Shown in pieces: positions 8,155 to 17,871 of a stretch of 64,000 bases of DNA. Below the pieces are notes generated by a model. The model saw only the letters and a program-made list of their open reading frames with translations, ran no database searches and was not told where the DNA came from. Source of the stretch: Clostridium_AD frigoriphilum (GTDB lineage: Bacteria > Bacillota > Clostridia > Clostridiales > Clostridiaceae). The stretch's first letter is position 1; each line of letters begins with the position of its first letter. The stretch lies in NCBI RefSeq assembly GCF_036541405.1, contig NZ_JAZHFS010000008.1, positions 132,675 through 196,674 of the forward strand, in the 5' to 3' direction. A program made the translations under genes and the position numbers.

Positions 8155-11100
8155 CTAATTTATAATAACCCCGGTTGCAGGTTGCAGAACAGTTACACTG
8201 CATGTAGCTTTTTTAGTTGTATCATCCACTGAAGTTGCAGTTATTGTCGTAGTTCCTCCAGAAGTTGGTGTTACCCTCCCGTTTGAATCAACATTAGCGA
8301 CAATTGGATTACTACTAGTCCACGTAACACGCTTTACCTTTTGGTTTTCTGGCATAACGATAGCTGACAGATTTACAGAAGAATCCCCTAATTTAAATTT
8401 TAAACTATTCTGATTTAGGATAATGTTATCTACCTGCTCTGGTACGTAAACTATGCAATAAACTAAATGATTTCCTTCCACTGATCTTCCGATAATCCCT
8501 GTTGTTCCGGCTGTTATTGCAGTTACTATTCCATCATCACTTACACTAGCTACATCTTCATTTCCACTACTCCAAATTATTGTCTTATTTGATGCATTTG
8601 TTGGAAGTATAACTGGCTTTAATGAAAGGGTGCTCTTAATCTTTAAAGTCGCACTATTTTTTATTAATGTCATTTCTGTTATATCTTGCTTAGTTACATT
8701 TACAAAACAAGCATCCATAATCCCTCTATCAACTGTAGTCACAATAATTAATGTCATGCCTTCAGCTATTGGCGTTACTACGCCTGTAGCACTTACTACC
8801 GCTACATTCTCATTACTACTACTCCAGGTTACTGCCTTATTAACTGCATTACTTGGGTTTATAACTGTAGTTAATGTAAATGGAGTTCCCACAATTGATG
8901 GATTTACAATTGGTTTTATAGAAATACTTGTTGCATGTACTTTAAGGTCACCCGATATAGGCCCGATTACATTTACACTACATGTGGCTTTTTTAGTCTT
9001 ATCATAAACTGAAGTTGCAGTTATAACTGCACTACCTCCAGATATTGATACTACCCTACCATTTGAATCAACATTAGCTATGCCATAATTACTACTAGTC
9101 CACAAAATATCTTTTACTGAAAGATCATCTGGCATAATTTTAGCTGACAGTGTAACAGCGGCATCACCTAATTTAAGTTTTAAACTATTTTGACTTAATG
9201 TAATACTATCTATTACTTCAGGTACGTACACTAAGCAATAAACTAAATAATTACCATCCACCGTTTTACCAATAATCCCAGCAGATCCGGATGATATTGC
9301 AGTTACTATCCCTGTATCACTTACCTTTGCTACATCTTCATTTCCACTACTCCAAATTACTGTTTGGTTTGAAGCATTAACTGGAAATATGTCTGGCTTT
9401 AATGTTAATGTACTCTTAATTTTTAAAGTCGCATAATTGTTAGTTAAAGTCATTCCTGTTACATCTTGCTTGGTCACATTAACAACACAACTATCCATAT
9501 TTCCTCTATCCACAGTTGTTACTACAATTAATGTAAACCCTTCAGCTATAGGAGTTACAACGCCTGTAGTACTCACTGTAGCAACATTTTCATTACTACT
9601 ACTATAGGTTACTGCCTTATTCGCTGCATTACTTGGCGATATAACCTGAGTCAATGTAGATGGAGTTCCAGCTATTAAATTTAATTGCTTTGGTTTTAAT
9701 GTTATTCCTGTTGCATGTATTTTAGTGTCTGTTATAGGTCCATTAACAGTTACACTACACGTAGCTTTTTTAGTTTTATCATAAACTGAAGTTGCAGTTA
9801 TTACTGCCTTTCCACCAGCCTTTGGTGTTACCCTACCATTTGAATCTACATCAGCTATGTTGTAATTACTACTAGTCCACATAATATCCTTTAGCGAGAA
9901 ATTATCTGGCATTATTTTAGCTGACAGAACTGTCGCAGCACCCCCTAAATCAAATTTCAAACTGTTTTGACTTAAGGTAATGTTGTCTATTACCTCTGGT
10001 ACATAAACTAAGCAATAAACTGAATAGTCTCCATCCACAGTTCTACCTATTATTCCTGCAGATCCGGATGTTATTGCAGTTACTATTCCAGTATCACTTA
10101 CTTTGGCTACATCTTCATTTCCACTACTCCAAATTATTGTTTGGTTTGTTGCTTTACTTGGAACTATCTCTGGCTTTAATGTCAATGTACTCTTTATTTT
10201 TAAAGTTGCATAATTGTTAGATAAAATCACTCCTGTTACATCCTTCTTAGTAACGTTAACGACGCAGCCATCGACATTTCCTCTATCCACTGTTGTCACC
10301 ATAATTAATGTGGTTCCCGTAGATATTGGAGTTACAATACCCTTATCACTAACCGTAGCCACGGACTCATTACTACTACTCCAGATCACGGCCTTATTCA
10401 CTGCATTAGTTGGAGTTATAACCTGAGTTAATGTATACGGGGTTCCATCCTTTAAATCTAATTGTTTTGGTTTTAATGTAATTCCTGTTGCATGTATTTT
10501 AGTATCAGTTATGGGCCCAGTTACAGTTACATTGCACGTAGATTTTTTAGTTTTATCATAAGTTGATGTCGCAGTTATTACTGCAGATCCACCAGACATC
10601 GGAGTTACCCTACCATTTGAATCTACATTAACTATGCCATAATTACTACTAGTCCACGTTATACTTTTAATTGAGAGATTATCCGGCATGATTTTTGCCG
10701 ATATCGTAACAGGAGTATCACCTAAAGCAAATTTTACATTGTTTGGGCTTAAGGTAATACTGTTTACTTCTTCAGGCACGTATACCAAGCAATAAACTTG
10801 GTAATTGCCATCAACTGTTTTTCCAATAATACCTGCTGATCCTGGTGTTATTGCAGTTACTACTCCTTTATCGCTCACTTTAGCTACATCTTCATTTCCG
10901 CTATACCAGATTACTGTTTTGTTTGAAGCATCTAGCGGAAGTATTTTAGGATTTAGTGTAGTTGTTCCCTTAATTTTCAAAGTTACCATGTTTGGAGTTA
11001 ATGTCATTCCTGATACATCACTCTTAGTTACATTAACAATGCAGGTATCGATATGTCCCCCATCCACTGTTCTAACTACAATCATCGCCGTACCTTCACC

Positions 11101-11397
11101 TATTGGGGTTACTATTCCAGCTGCACTTACAGTAGCCACATCCTCATTACTACTACTCCAAATTACTGCTTTATTCGCAGCATTAGCTGGTAATACAGTA
11201 GCTTTCAGACTTAATGTTGGCCCACCTACAATTAGAGTTTGGTTTCCTTGAGAAGTAGTTACAGTAGTGGCACTAATTGCTGATAAATTCACTGCAGCGC
11301 GTGTATTATAAACAGATACTTGGATTTGATATAATAGAGCTATTGTAAAAATTACTAATAAGTTCTTTACTGTAATTATTTTATGTTTTGTTATCAA
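8155..11397 (-). CDS. Secreted protein of twelve bacterial Ig-like (Big2) domains
   Basis: About 1,080 residues. A basic N-terminus and a hydrophobic segment (residues about 10-30, LLVIFTIALLYQIQV) form a signal peptide. The rest is twelve Big2-type Ig repeats of about 85 residues, recognised by WSSSNEDVATVS, GIVTPI and VTVTGP-like segments. They are ordered as four copies of a three-domain unit. No LPXTG or other anchor is visible, so it may be released or held by interactions alone. The TTG at 11397 behind GGGAGTGG is preferred over the TTG at 11430, which lacks a ribosome site. Big2 arrays usually act as stalks in adhesion or carbohydrate-binding proteins; no effector domain is present. 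Confidence 0.88.
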   Translation of the reverse strand: MITKHKIITVKNLLVIFTIALLYQIQVSVYNTRAAVNLSAISATTVTTSQGNQTLIVGGPTLSLKATVLPANAANKAVIWSSSNEDVATVSAAGIVTPIGEGTAMIVVRTVDGGHIDTCIVNVTKSDVSGMTLTPNMVTLKIKGTTTLNPKILPLDASNKTVIWYSGNEDVAKVSDKGVVTAITPGSAGIIGKTVDGNYQVYCLVYVPEEVNSITLSPNNVKFALGDTPVTISAKIMPDNLSIKSITWTSSNYGIVNVDSNGRVTPMSGGSAVITATSTYDKTKKSTCNVTVTGPITDTKIHATGITLKPKQLDLKDGTPYTLTQVITPTNAVNKAVIWSSSNESVATVSDKGIVTPISTGTTLIMVTTVDRGNVDGCVVNVTKKDVTGVILSNNYATLKIKSTLTLKPEIVPSKATNQTIIWSSGNEDVAKVSDTGIVTAITSGSAGIIGRTVDGDYSVYCLVYVPEVIDNITLSQNSLKFDLGGAATVLSAKIMPDNFSLKDIMWTSSNYNIADVDSNGRVTPKAGGKAVITATSVYDKTKKATCSVTVNGPITDTKIHATGITLKPKQLNLIAGTPSTLTQVISPSNAANKAVTYSSSNENVATVSTTGVVTPIAEGFTLIVVTTVDRGNMDSCVVNVTKQDVTGMTLTNNYATLKIKSTLTLKPDIFPVNASNQTVIWSSGNEDVAKVSDTGIVTAISSGSAGIIGKTVDGNYLVYCLVYVPEVIDSITLSQNSLKLKLGDAAVTLSAKIMPDDLSVKDILWTSSNYGIANVDSNGRVVSISGGSAVITATSVYDKTKKATCSVNVIGPISGDLKVHATSISIKPIVNPSIVGTPFTLTTVINPSNAVNKAVTWSSSNENVAVVSATGVVTPIAEGMTLIIVTTVDRGIMDACFVNVTKQDITEMTLIKNSATLKIKSTLSLKPVILPTNASNKTIIWSSGNEDVASVSDDGIVTAITAGTTGIIGRSVEGNHLVYCIVYVPEQVDNIILNQNSLKFKLGDSSVNLSAIVMPENQKVKRVTWTSSNPIVANVDSNGRVTPTSGGTTTITATSVDDTTKKATCSVTVLQPATGVIIN
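8170..11270. repeat. Four tandem 777-bp coding repeats (three Ig domains each)
   Basis: A conserved segment encoding KIHATGITLKP or KVHATSISIKP recurs at about 10490, 9715 and 8935, a spacing of about 777 bp or 259 codons. Each unit holds three different Big2 types: a WSSSNE type, a WSSGNEDVAKVSD type and a WTSSNY type. Identical short DNA stretches persist between units, which indicates duplication of whole triplets. Outer boundaries are approximate. Confidence 0.8.
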
Positions 11398-11530
11398 TTT
11401 TCCACTCCCTTTATTAAGATGAACGATCAATTTTCAATAAAATATATGTCTACCTATTTTAACATTATCTTCTATATATCGGTAATTTGTCAATATACTT
11501 TAACTATAAGACAATTTTACATTTTTTAAA

Positions 11531-11581
11531 AACAAAAGTACTCTATATCGCAGACTTTTCTTTGTCTACTTTATAGAGTAC
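11531..11581 (-). terminator. Terminator downstream of cadA
   Basis: Arms 11538-11547 and 11572-11581 pair perfectly over 10 bases with an inner AGAC/GTCT helix. On the minus strand the stem is followed by a T-rich run. Confidence 0.75.
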
Positions 11582-11622
11582 GTTTAACTTTTGTTCTTAT
11601 TAATCTTTTTACTATTTTAAAT

Positions 11623-13767
11623 TTAAGACTTCATAGCTCTCATAGAATTTAAAACTGCAATCAAAGCAACTCCTACATCTCCAAAAACTGCTTCCCACAT
11701 ATTTGCCATTCCAAACACTGCAAAGATCAATATAGCTGCTTTTACACCTAGTGCAAATACAATATTTTGCATAACAATCTTCTTTGTTTTTTTAGCAATT
11801 TTGATAGCCTCGGCAATCTTTGATGGTTCATCTGTCATTATTACTATATCAGCAGCTTCTATTGCAGCATCTGAACCCACACCGCCCATAGCAATTCCAA
11901 TATCTGCTCTTGCAAGCACTGGCGCATCATTGATGCCATCTCCTACAAATACTATTTTTCCTTTAGGTGACTTTTCATTTTGAAGTTTTTCAAGCTTTTC
12001 TACCTTATCCTGCGGAAGAAGTTCTGAGTAAACTTCATCAACGCCAAGAACTTTTCCAATATTATTTGCTATATCTTTATTATCACCAGTAAGCATTACT
12101 ATTTTTTTAACACCCATTGACTTTAATTTTTTTATAGCAGAAATAGAATCATCTTTTATCTCATCGGATATTATAATGCTACCAACATATATATTGTCTA
12201 TAGCTACATATATTATAGAACCAACATTTTCACCTTTAGCGTAAGAAATTTTCTCACTATCCATGAGCTTTGAATTACCAGCTAGGACATATTTTCCTTT
12301 TACTTTAGCTCTAATACCCTTTCCAGCTATTTCTTCCACGTCTTCAATATCTTTTTTGTTTACTTCTTTACCATAAGCTTTTAATATAGATGTTGCAATA
12401 GGATGATTAGAATAACTTTCAACAAATGCTGCATACTCTAATAATTCCTCTTCACTTATTTCTCCTTCTACATGCATTTTTGTAACCTTAAATACTCCTT
12501 TAGTTAGTGTCCCTGTTTTATCGAAAACTACCATTTCCACACTATTAAGTGCCTCTAAGTAGTTTCCACCTTTAACTAAAATTCCACTTTTTGATGCTCC
12601 ACCTATTCCTCCAAAGAATCCGAGTGGAATAGATATCACTAAAGCGCAAGGACAAGATACTACTAAGAATACAAGTGCTCTATATACCCACTGCGAGAAA
12701 GTAGCACCAGGTATTAAAATTGGCGGAATCACCGCAAGTACAACAGCACTTATAACTACAATAGGTGTGTAATATCTTGCAAATTTAGTTATAAAGTTTT
12801 CAGTTGGTGCTTTTTTACTACTAGCATTTTTAACTAAATCTAATATTTTTGCTAAAGCTGATTCGCCAAACTCTTTTTTCACCTCTATAGTTAATAACCC
12901 ATTTTTATTTATGCAGCCTGCTAAAATTTCATCACCAGCACTTACTTCTCTTGGAACTGATTCACCAGTTAAGGCAGATGAATCAACTAACGAACTTCCT
13001 TCTATAACACTACCATCTAAAGGTACTTTTTCACCAGGTTTTACTATTATAATATCTCCAATGTGTACCTCATCCGGATCAACTTTTACTATTTCATCAT
13101 TAATTTTCTTATTTGCATAATCTGGTCTTATATCCATTAGTGCAGATATTGACTTTGTGGATTTGTTTACAGCTACATCCTGGAAAAATTCTCCTACTTG
13201 ATAAAAAAGCATAACCCCAACACCTTCTGGGAATTGTCCTATAGAAAATGCTCCCACTGTTGCAATTACCATCAAGAAATTTTCATCAAAAATTTCTCCT
13301 CTCAATATATTTTTTATGGCAACCACTAATACGTCTCCACCAATTAATAAATAACTTATAAGATATAATGAAAATTCAAACCAGTAATCTAATTTTAATA
13401 TAACTGCTATAATGTAAATTACAAAACCTACCGAAAAACGTATAATTTTATTTTTATTATTTCCTTCTTCCCCATCATTATGTCCATGATCATGATTATG
13501 GGAATGTCCCTCATATTTAACTCCATGAATGTCACTTTGTATAAAATTAACGTCGGGTTCTATCCTCTTAACTATTTTTTTTGCTTCATCTATGACTTTT
13601 AATATTTTATCCTCGCTTTGAAATTGTATCACCAAATTTTTACTAATAAAGTTTATATTCGCATCGGATACTCCATCTAACTTTCTACATTGAGTTTCAA
13701 TTTTATTGGCACAATTTACGCAACATAGACCCTCTAAAATGAATTCCCTTCTTATTATATCCTCCAT
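11623..13767 (-). CDS. cadA: Heavy-metal P1B-type ATPase (Cd/Zn/Pb efflux)
   Basis: A 714-residue membrane pump. It has an N-terminal HMA domain with CCVNC near residue 15, a His-rich linker GHSHNHDHGHND near residue 92, membrane helices, the TGES phosphatase loop, the ion-binding CPC motif in SCPCALVIS, the phosphorylation motif DKTGTLT and GDGINDAP. The CPC motif plus the His-rich segment matches the Zn2+/Cd2+/Pb2+-exporting ZntA/CadA group rather than copper pumps. It lies 68 bases behind the ArsR-type regulator and is presumably induced by metal through it. The full length is normal for the family. Confidence 0.93.
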   Translation of the reverse strand: MEDIIRREFILEGLCCVNCANKIETQCRKLDGVSDANINFISKNLVIQFQSEDKILKVIDEAKKIVKRIEPDVNFIQSDIHGVKYEGHSHNHDHGHNDGEEGNNKNKIIRFSVGFVIYIIAVILKLDYWFEFSLYLISYLLIGGDVLVVAIKNILRGEIFDENFLMVIATVGAFSIGQFPEGVGVMLFYQVGEFFQDVAVNKSTKSISALMDIRPDYANKKINDEIVKVDPDEVHIGDIIIVKPGEKVPLDGSVIEGSSLVDSSALTGESVPREVSAGDEILAGCINKNGLLTIEVKKEFGESALAKILDLVKNASSKKAPTENFITKFARYYTPIVVISAVVLAVIPPILIPGATFSQWVYRALVFLVVSCPCALVISIPLGFFGGIGGASKSGILVKGGNYLEALNSVEMVVFDKTGTLTKGVFKVTKMHVEGEISEEELLEYAAFVESYSNHPIATSILKAYGKEVNKKDIEDVEEIAGKGIRAKVKGKYVLAGNSKLMDSEKISYAKGENVGSIIYVAIDNIYVGSIIISDEIKDDSISAIKKLKSMGVKKIVMLTGDNKDIANNIGKVLGVDEVYSELLPQDKVEKLEKLQNEKSPKGKIVFVGDGINDAPVLARADIGIAMGGVGSDAAIEAADIVIMTDEPSKIAEAIKIAKKTKKIVMQNIVFALGVKAAILIFAVFGMANMWEAVFGDVGVALIAVLNSMRAMKS

Positions 13768-13835
13768 TTTCTCGCCTCGCTTTCAAAGTTTTTACGTTCT
13801 TTTATATTATGAATTATTGTTTATGTAATAGAATA

Positions 13836-14198
13836 TTATCTAAGTTCTTTTATGTGTGTAAGTCCTTGATCAAATATTTGTTTAACATGCTGATCGTCCA
13901 ATGAATAATAGACAACCTTACCCTCACGTCTATACTTAACAAGTCTAGCATTCTTAAGTACACGCAATTGATGTGAAATAGCTGATTGAGTCATAATAAG
14001 AAGAGCTGCTATATCACAAACACACATTTCAGTTTCAAAAAGCACACAAAGGATTTTAATTCTTGTACTATCTCCAAAAACCTTAAAAAGTTCCGCTAGA
14101 TCTGATAAAGTCTCTGCTGGTGGTATTAATCTTCTTACTTTTTCTATCTCATCTTCATGAACAGTTGCGCAATGACAAAACTCTATATCTTTCTCCAT
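13836..14198 (-). CDS. cadC: ArsR/SmtB-family metal-sensing repressor (CadC-like)
   Basis: A 120-residue winged-helix repressor. ETEMCVCDIAALL near residue 55 is the alpha-3 metal-site signature (ELCVCD in CadC/ArsR), and FCHCATVH at the N-terminus supplies the extra cysteines that distinguish CadC-type Cd/Pb/Zn sensors. The recognition helix is TQSAISHQLRVLK. Metal binding releases the operator and induces the downstream cadA. ATG follows AAAGGGG. It leads a two-gene operon and its promoter contains a clear dyad, consistent with autoregulation. Confidence 0.92.
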   Translation of the reverse strand: MEKDIEFCHCATVHEDEIEKVRRLIPPAETLSDLAELFKVFGDSTRIKILCVLFETEMCVCDIAALLIMTQSAISHQLRVLKNARLVKYRREGKVVYYSLDDQHVKQIFDQGLTHIKELR

Positions 14199-14215
14199 CT
14201 ATATTCCCCTTTCAT

Positions 14216-14274
14216 ATGAACATATGAATTGTTGTTCATACGTTCATTATATGATACCCAACAATACTTGTCAA
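14216..14274 (-). promoter_or_regulatory. Consensus promoter and dyad operator of cadC-cadA
   Basis: On the minus strand, TTGACA (14269-14274) and TATAAT (14246-14251) have a 17-base spacer, a perfect consensus. Just downstream lies an inverted repeat with 13-base arms (14216-14228 and 14235-14247, one mismatch) of form ATGAACATATGAA. This has the size and placement of an ArsR/CadC operator. Confidence 0.9.
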
Positions 14275-14331
14275 CATTCCCTTAAAATATTTTTTCACTT
14301 GGTAATTCCATTGTTAATACATCATCCTACA

Positions 14332-14423
14332 TTAGGGGATAGTTAATAACTTTAGTATTATTAATCCTTGATATAACTCGGGTTGACGTTAGGGGACACT
14401 TAATAACTATTGTATTATCAACC
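14332..14423. repeat. Two imperfect direct repeats, 57-bp period
   Basis: Segments 14332-14367 and 14389-14423 share TTAGGGGA, TTAATAACT and GTATTAT at matching positions. They lie in the gap between the cad promoter and the methyltransferase terminator. Function unknown. Confidence 0.6.
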
Positions 14424-14442
14424 TAGTAAATATCACAAAAAA

Positions 14443-14482
14443 TAAAAACTCGCATCATGCATTTGCATGATGCGAGTTTTTA
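14443..14482. terminator. Terminator of the methyltransferase/MTHFR gene
   Basis: Perfect 19-base arms (14443-14461 and 14464-14482) around a 2-base loop. The outer A and T runs allow action on both strands. Confidence 0.9.
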
Positions 14483-14501
14483 ATTCACTAAACAATTTAA
14501 T

Positions 14502-16268
14502 CTAATAACTATCTATAGTACCTATATTCTTAATGATTTCAGAAATTATATCGATTCTTTTAAATGGTGTAATAAGATAATATCCATCTACATAATTATA
14601 AATTTCTCTTGCAATATCTGTAGATATCTTAATTGCAAGAATTGTAGCTTCCTCTTTTGAAATACCATTGTATAGCTCCGTGATTTCATCAGAAACAGTT
14701 ATCCCTGAAATTTCATTATTCATAAAACAAGCGTTCCTATGACTTACAATTGGAATAATCCCACCTAGGATTTTAGCAGGCAACTCCTTGCGTGCTTGTT
14801 TTAAGTTCTCTACAGCTTGCTTTGATAAAATTGGTTGTGTTAAAAACATAGTTACACCATTTTCTATTTTCTTTTTTGCGTGGTCAAGTTGACTACTAAA
14901 ATTAACAGCATTTACATTTAAGGCACCACAAACATTAAAAGGTGATGAGAATGTTGTCTCATTTAAATTAGTAATGTAATTGGCAAGTATTGCAGAATTA
15001 AAGCTAAACATTGCCTTAACCTCATCCCGCTCAGCCGATGGTATAGGGTCACCAGTTACCACTAAAACATTATTTACTCCCTCAATGCTTAAGCCTAAAA
15101 GCAATGCTTTAGTCGCATTAATATTTCTATCTCGACAAGTCATATGAGGAATAGTTGTAACGTCAAGTTCTCTCTTTAACTTACAAGCAAGTAAGCTGCT
15201 ATCTACTCTAACTCTTGCAACTGGACAATCTGCAATAGTTATTGCATCAACTCCTTGCTCCTTAAGACTTTTAGCACTATTCATAAAAAAATCTATCCCC
15301 GTATCCATCGGTGGATCAAGTTCCACCGCAATAATCTTTTTCCCAAGCTTGATTTTTTCAAGAAGAGAATTTTTAACTATAAGTTTTTCAAACTTAATTT
15401 TTTCTATATTTATGCTTGGTACAATTTCATGTGGAGATAATCCTTCTATATTCGCTACAGTTTCTCTTATAAATTCTGGAGTTGTACCACAGCATCCACC
15501 TATTATCGCTACACCTTGTTTTGCTATTTCTAACATTTGCCTTGCAAAATATTCTTTAGTATTATTAAAAAACGTACGATTATTTATTACTGTTGGATAC
15601 CCCGAATTTGGCATAACGGAGATTGTTTTATTTTCTATATTAAGAGTTTTAATATATTTTAATAAATGATTTGGCCCCGAAAAACAGTTAAAGCCACAAG
15701 CATCTATACTTGATATATTAAAAACTTTCTCTATAAATTTTTCACCTGATATACCATTTCTTGTGAACCCTTCTGGTGAAACTGCAAGTTCCATCAAAAT
15801 ATATGCCTTTGGATTTTTTTCCTTAATATATTTAGAAATTTGGGCTAGATATTCATCGCTACTAAAAGTTTCGAATATAAAGTGCGTTGCACCGAGTTCT
15901 AAAAACAAATCTACTATTTCTTTATATGCCTCCCATAAATCCAGCGTCTCTAAAAATGGGATTGGTCCAATATCCGCAAAAACCAAAACATCAGTGCCCT
16001 TTGTTGCCTCACTTGCTATTTCATAACCTTTTACAATCACATCTTTTACTCCATTAAAATCACTTTCAAGGCTAATTCTATTTGCAGCAAATGTATTTGT
16101 TTTAATAGCCTTGCAACCTGCATCTATATATTCCTTATGTATATTTAATATGGTATTTCTATCATAAATATTTGCAAGCTCACATTTAGATAATGGGTTT
16201 TCTTTGATACTTGCATAATATGTCCCCATAGCACCATCAAAAATCAGTGGTAATTCCTTAACATTCAT
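14502..16268 (-). CDS. Bifunctional homocysteine S-methyltransferase / methylenetetrahydrofolate reductase
   Basis: About 588 residues in two domains, like B. subtilis YitJ. Residues 1 to about 280 form the homocysteine S-methyltransferase barrel, with the zinc-site pieces GFNCFSGP and GGCCGTTPE. Residues about 300-588 form the FAD-dependent MTHFR barrel (VELDPP, VLVVTGDP). Together they would make methyl-folate and pass a methyl group to homocysteine to yield methionine. The ATG at 16268 with AGGAG six bases upstream is preferred over the ATG at 16292. No SAM riboswitch is recognisable in the 16293-16555 gap, which otherwise shows nothing distinctive. Confidence 0.92.
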   Translation of the reverse strand: MNVKELPLIFDGAMGTYYASIKENPLSKCELANIYDRNTILNIHKEYIDAGCKAIKTNTFAANRISLESDFNGVKDVIVKGYEIASEATKGTDVLVFADIGPIPFLETLDLWEAYKEIVDLFLELGATHFIFETFSSDEYLAQISKYIKEKNPKAYILMELAVSPEGFTRNGISGEKFIEKVFNISSIDACGFNCFSGPNHLLKYIKTLNIENKTISVMPNSGYPTVINNRTFFNNTKEYFARQMLEIAKQGVAIIGGCCGTTPEFIRETVANIEGLSPHEIVPSINIEKIKFEKLIVKNSLLEKIKLGKKIIAVELDPPMDTGIDFFMNSAKSLKEQGVDAITIADCPVARVRVDSSLLACKLKRELDVTTIPHMTCRDRNINATKALLLGLSIEGVNNVLVVTGDPIPSAERDEVKAMFSFNSAILANYITNLNETTFSSPFNVCGALNVNAVNFSSQLDHAKKKIENGVTMFLTQPILSKQAVENLKQARKELPAKILGGIIPIVSHRNACFMNNEISGITVSDEITELYNGISKEEATILAIKISTDIAREIYNYVDGYYLITPFKRIDIISEIIKNIGTIDSY

Positions 16269-16573
16269 ATATTTCTCCTTTCTCTCAAACATACAATCTT
16301 ATATTTAATAATCATCAAAAATTTCTTTAGGCTAATTATATCAAAAAATTCTGATTATAGTATACTTTAGAAAAAGTAATACTTAAAGCTTTAAAAATAC
16401 ATTTGATATAATTACTCTACATATCTAAATTATTTTCTTGCATATTACCATAAATGAAGCGTAAGATAACATTAGGATATTAAAGCAATAAGAATGTCTC
16501 ATAATCAAGAAAAATATTTTCCTCGCATTGTACATAAGTAAAAAATAAATCTTAAATGAAATGGGTGATATCG

Positions 16574-17788
16574 ATGGCTAAAAAAATTATAATAGTAGGT
16601 AGTGGCATTACAGCAATAACAGCTATTAAAGCAATTAGAGAAATAGATTTAGATTCAGATATATGTTTAATTGGAGAAGAAAAATTTTATCCATATACCA
16701 GAATAAAATTATCCAAAAGTTTATTCGATAACCTTGAAGAAAATAATATACTTATTCAAAAAAAAGAGTGGTATGAACAAAATAACGTGAAAATATTAAT
16801 TAATACTAAAGTGGTAAGTATAGATTCAAATTCACATGAAGTATCCTTATCTAATGAAAGTAAACTTAGTTATGATAAATTGTTAATTGCAAACGGTGCA
16901 AGTAATAACGTACCTCCAGTTGATGGTATAGGTATGAACGGAGTATACACACTTCGGGGTCTTAATGACGCTTTAAATATTAAAGAGAAGCTTAATGAGA
17001 ACACGAATGTAATAGTTCTTGGTGGAGGAATACTTGGCCTTGAAATGGCCTTCATATTACATCAGCATAACATCAAAGTTACAATTGTTGAATTATGTCC
17101 AAGGCTTATGCCTCGCCAATTAGACGATAAAGCATCAGAGATATTAAAAAGCAAAATACAAGCTTGTGGAATACAAATATTAACTAACACTTGTGTAAAT
17201 AAAATAATAGGCACTGATAATAAAGTAGAAGGAATTCTTATAAACGAAAATGTAGAATTAAAGTGTGACATAGTTATTCACTCAATAGGTATTAAACCTA
17301 ATATGGACCTAATTTTAAAGACTGATATTAAAAGAGAAAGAGGAATACTCGTAAACAATAAAATGGAAACTAATATAAAAGACATTTATGCAGCAGGTGA
17401 TATTGCAGAATTTGATAATCAAGTTATTGGATTATGGAATATTGCTATATCACAAGGAAAAGTTGCAGGGTACAATATTTCAGGGCGTGATGCTGTATAT
17501 GAAAAGATTACTCCAGTAACAATGCTAAATGCTTTTGGTATTTCTTTGTTTTCTATGGGATGTATAGAAGAATCCAGTTCTACGAAAGTATTATCATATG
17601 AAGATATTAATGGAACCGGCTATAAAAAGATATTTATAAAAAATAATAAGATTATTGGTGCAATTGTAATAGGTGATGCTAGAAGATCACCACTTCTTAA
17701 ATCTGCCATTGAAAAAGAATTACCCTTAGATGGAATAAACTTATCTGATATATCCGTAGACGAGTTATTAGACAAATTAAAAAAGTAG
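16574..17788 (+). CDS. FAD-dependent NADH:rubredoxin oxidoreductase-like protein
   Basis: About 404 residues with two Rossmann dinucleotide-binding folds: FAD-binding IIIVGSGITAITA at the N-terminus and NAD-binding VIVLGGGILGLEMA near residue 145, followed by AAGDIAEF near residue 275. It lacks the CxxxxC redox pair of disulphide reductases. This matches clostridial NADH:rubredoxin reductases, which pass electrons to rubredoxin and oxygen- or peroxide-scavenging proteins. ATG 16574 behind GGTGAT is preferred over ATG 16556. A nitrite-reductase-type FAD protein is the main alternative. It is monocistronic, with a terminator 36 bases downstream. Confidence 0.8.
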   Translation: MAKKIIIVGSGITAITAIKAIREIDLDSDICLIGEEKFYPYTRIKLSKSLFDNLEENNILIQKKEWYEQNNVKILINTKVVSIDSNSHEVSLSNESKLSYDKLLIANGASNNVPPVDGIGMNGVYTLRGLNDALNIKEKLNENTNVIVLGGGILGLEMAFILHQHNIKVTIVELCPRLMPRQLDDKASEILKSKIQACGIQILTNTCVNKIIGTDNKVEGILINENVELKCDIVIHSIGIKPNMDLILKTDIKRERGILVNNKMETNIKDIYAAGDIAEFDNQVIGLWNIAISQGKVAGYNISGRDAVYEKITPVTMLNAFGISLFSMGCIEESSSTKVLSYEDINGTGYKKIFIKNNKIIGAIVIGDARRSPLLKSAIEKELPLDGINLSDISVDELLDKLKK

Positions 17789-17824
17789 ATCAAAAATACA
17801 ATACTTAATTTACACAAAATAAAT

Positions 17825-17861
17825 GCCAGGATTTTTAATCATATAATGATAAAAACCTGGC
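17825..17861. terminator. Terminator between convergent genes
   Basis: GCCAGGATTTTTA (17825-17837) pairs with a complementary arm ending at 17861 and is followed by five T residues. It separates the reductase gene from surE. Confidence 0.85.
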
Positions 17862-17871
17862 TTTTTCTTAA

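Noticed and set aside
10805..11251. Open frames antisense to the Ig-array gene (also near 8630 and 10214)
   Set aside because: They recur at the same phase in each repeat unit because of the repeated Ser/Thr/Val codons; they are shadows of the repeats.
14332..14423. Insertion-sequence end or attachment site
   Set aside because: There is no transposase or integrase nearby and the repeats are direct and imperfect, with no flanking duplication.
16269..16555. SAM riboswitch before the methionine-synthesis gene
   Set aside because: None of the conserved S-box blocks or a leader terminator could be found.
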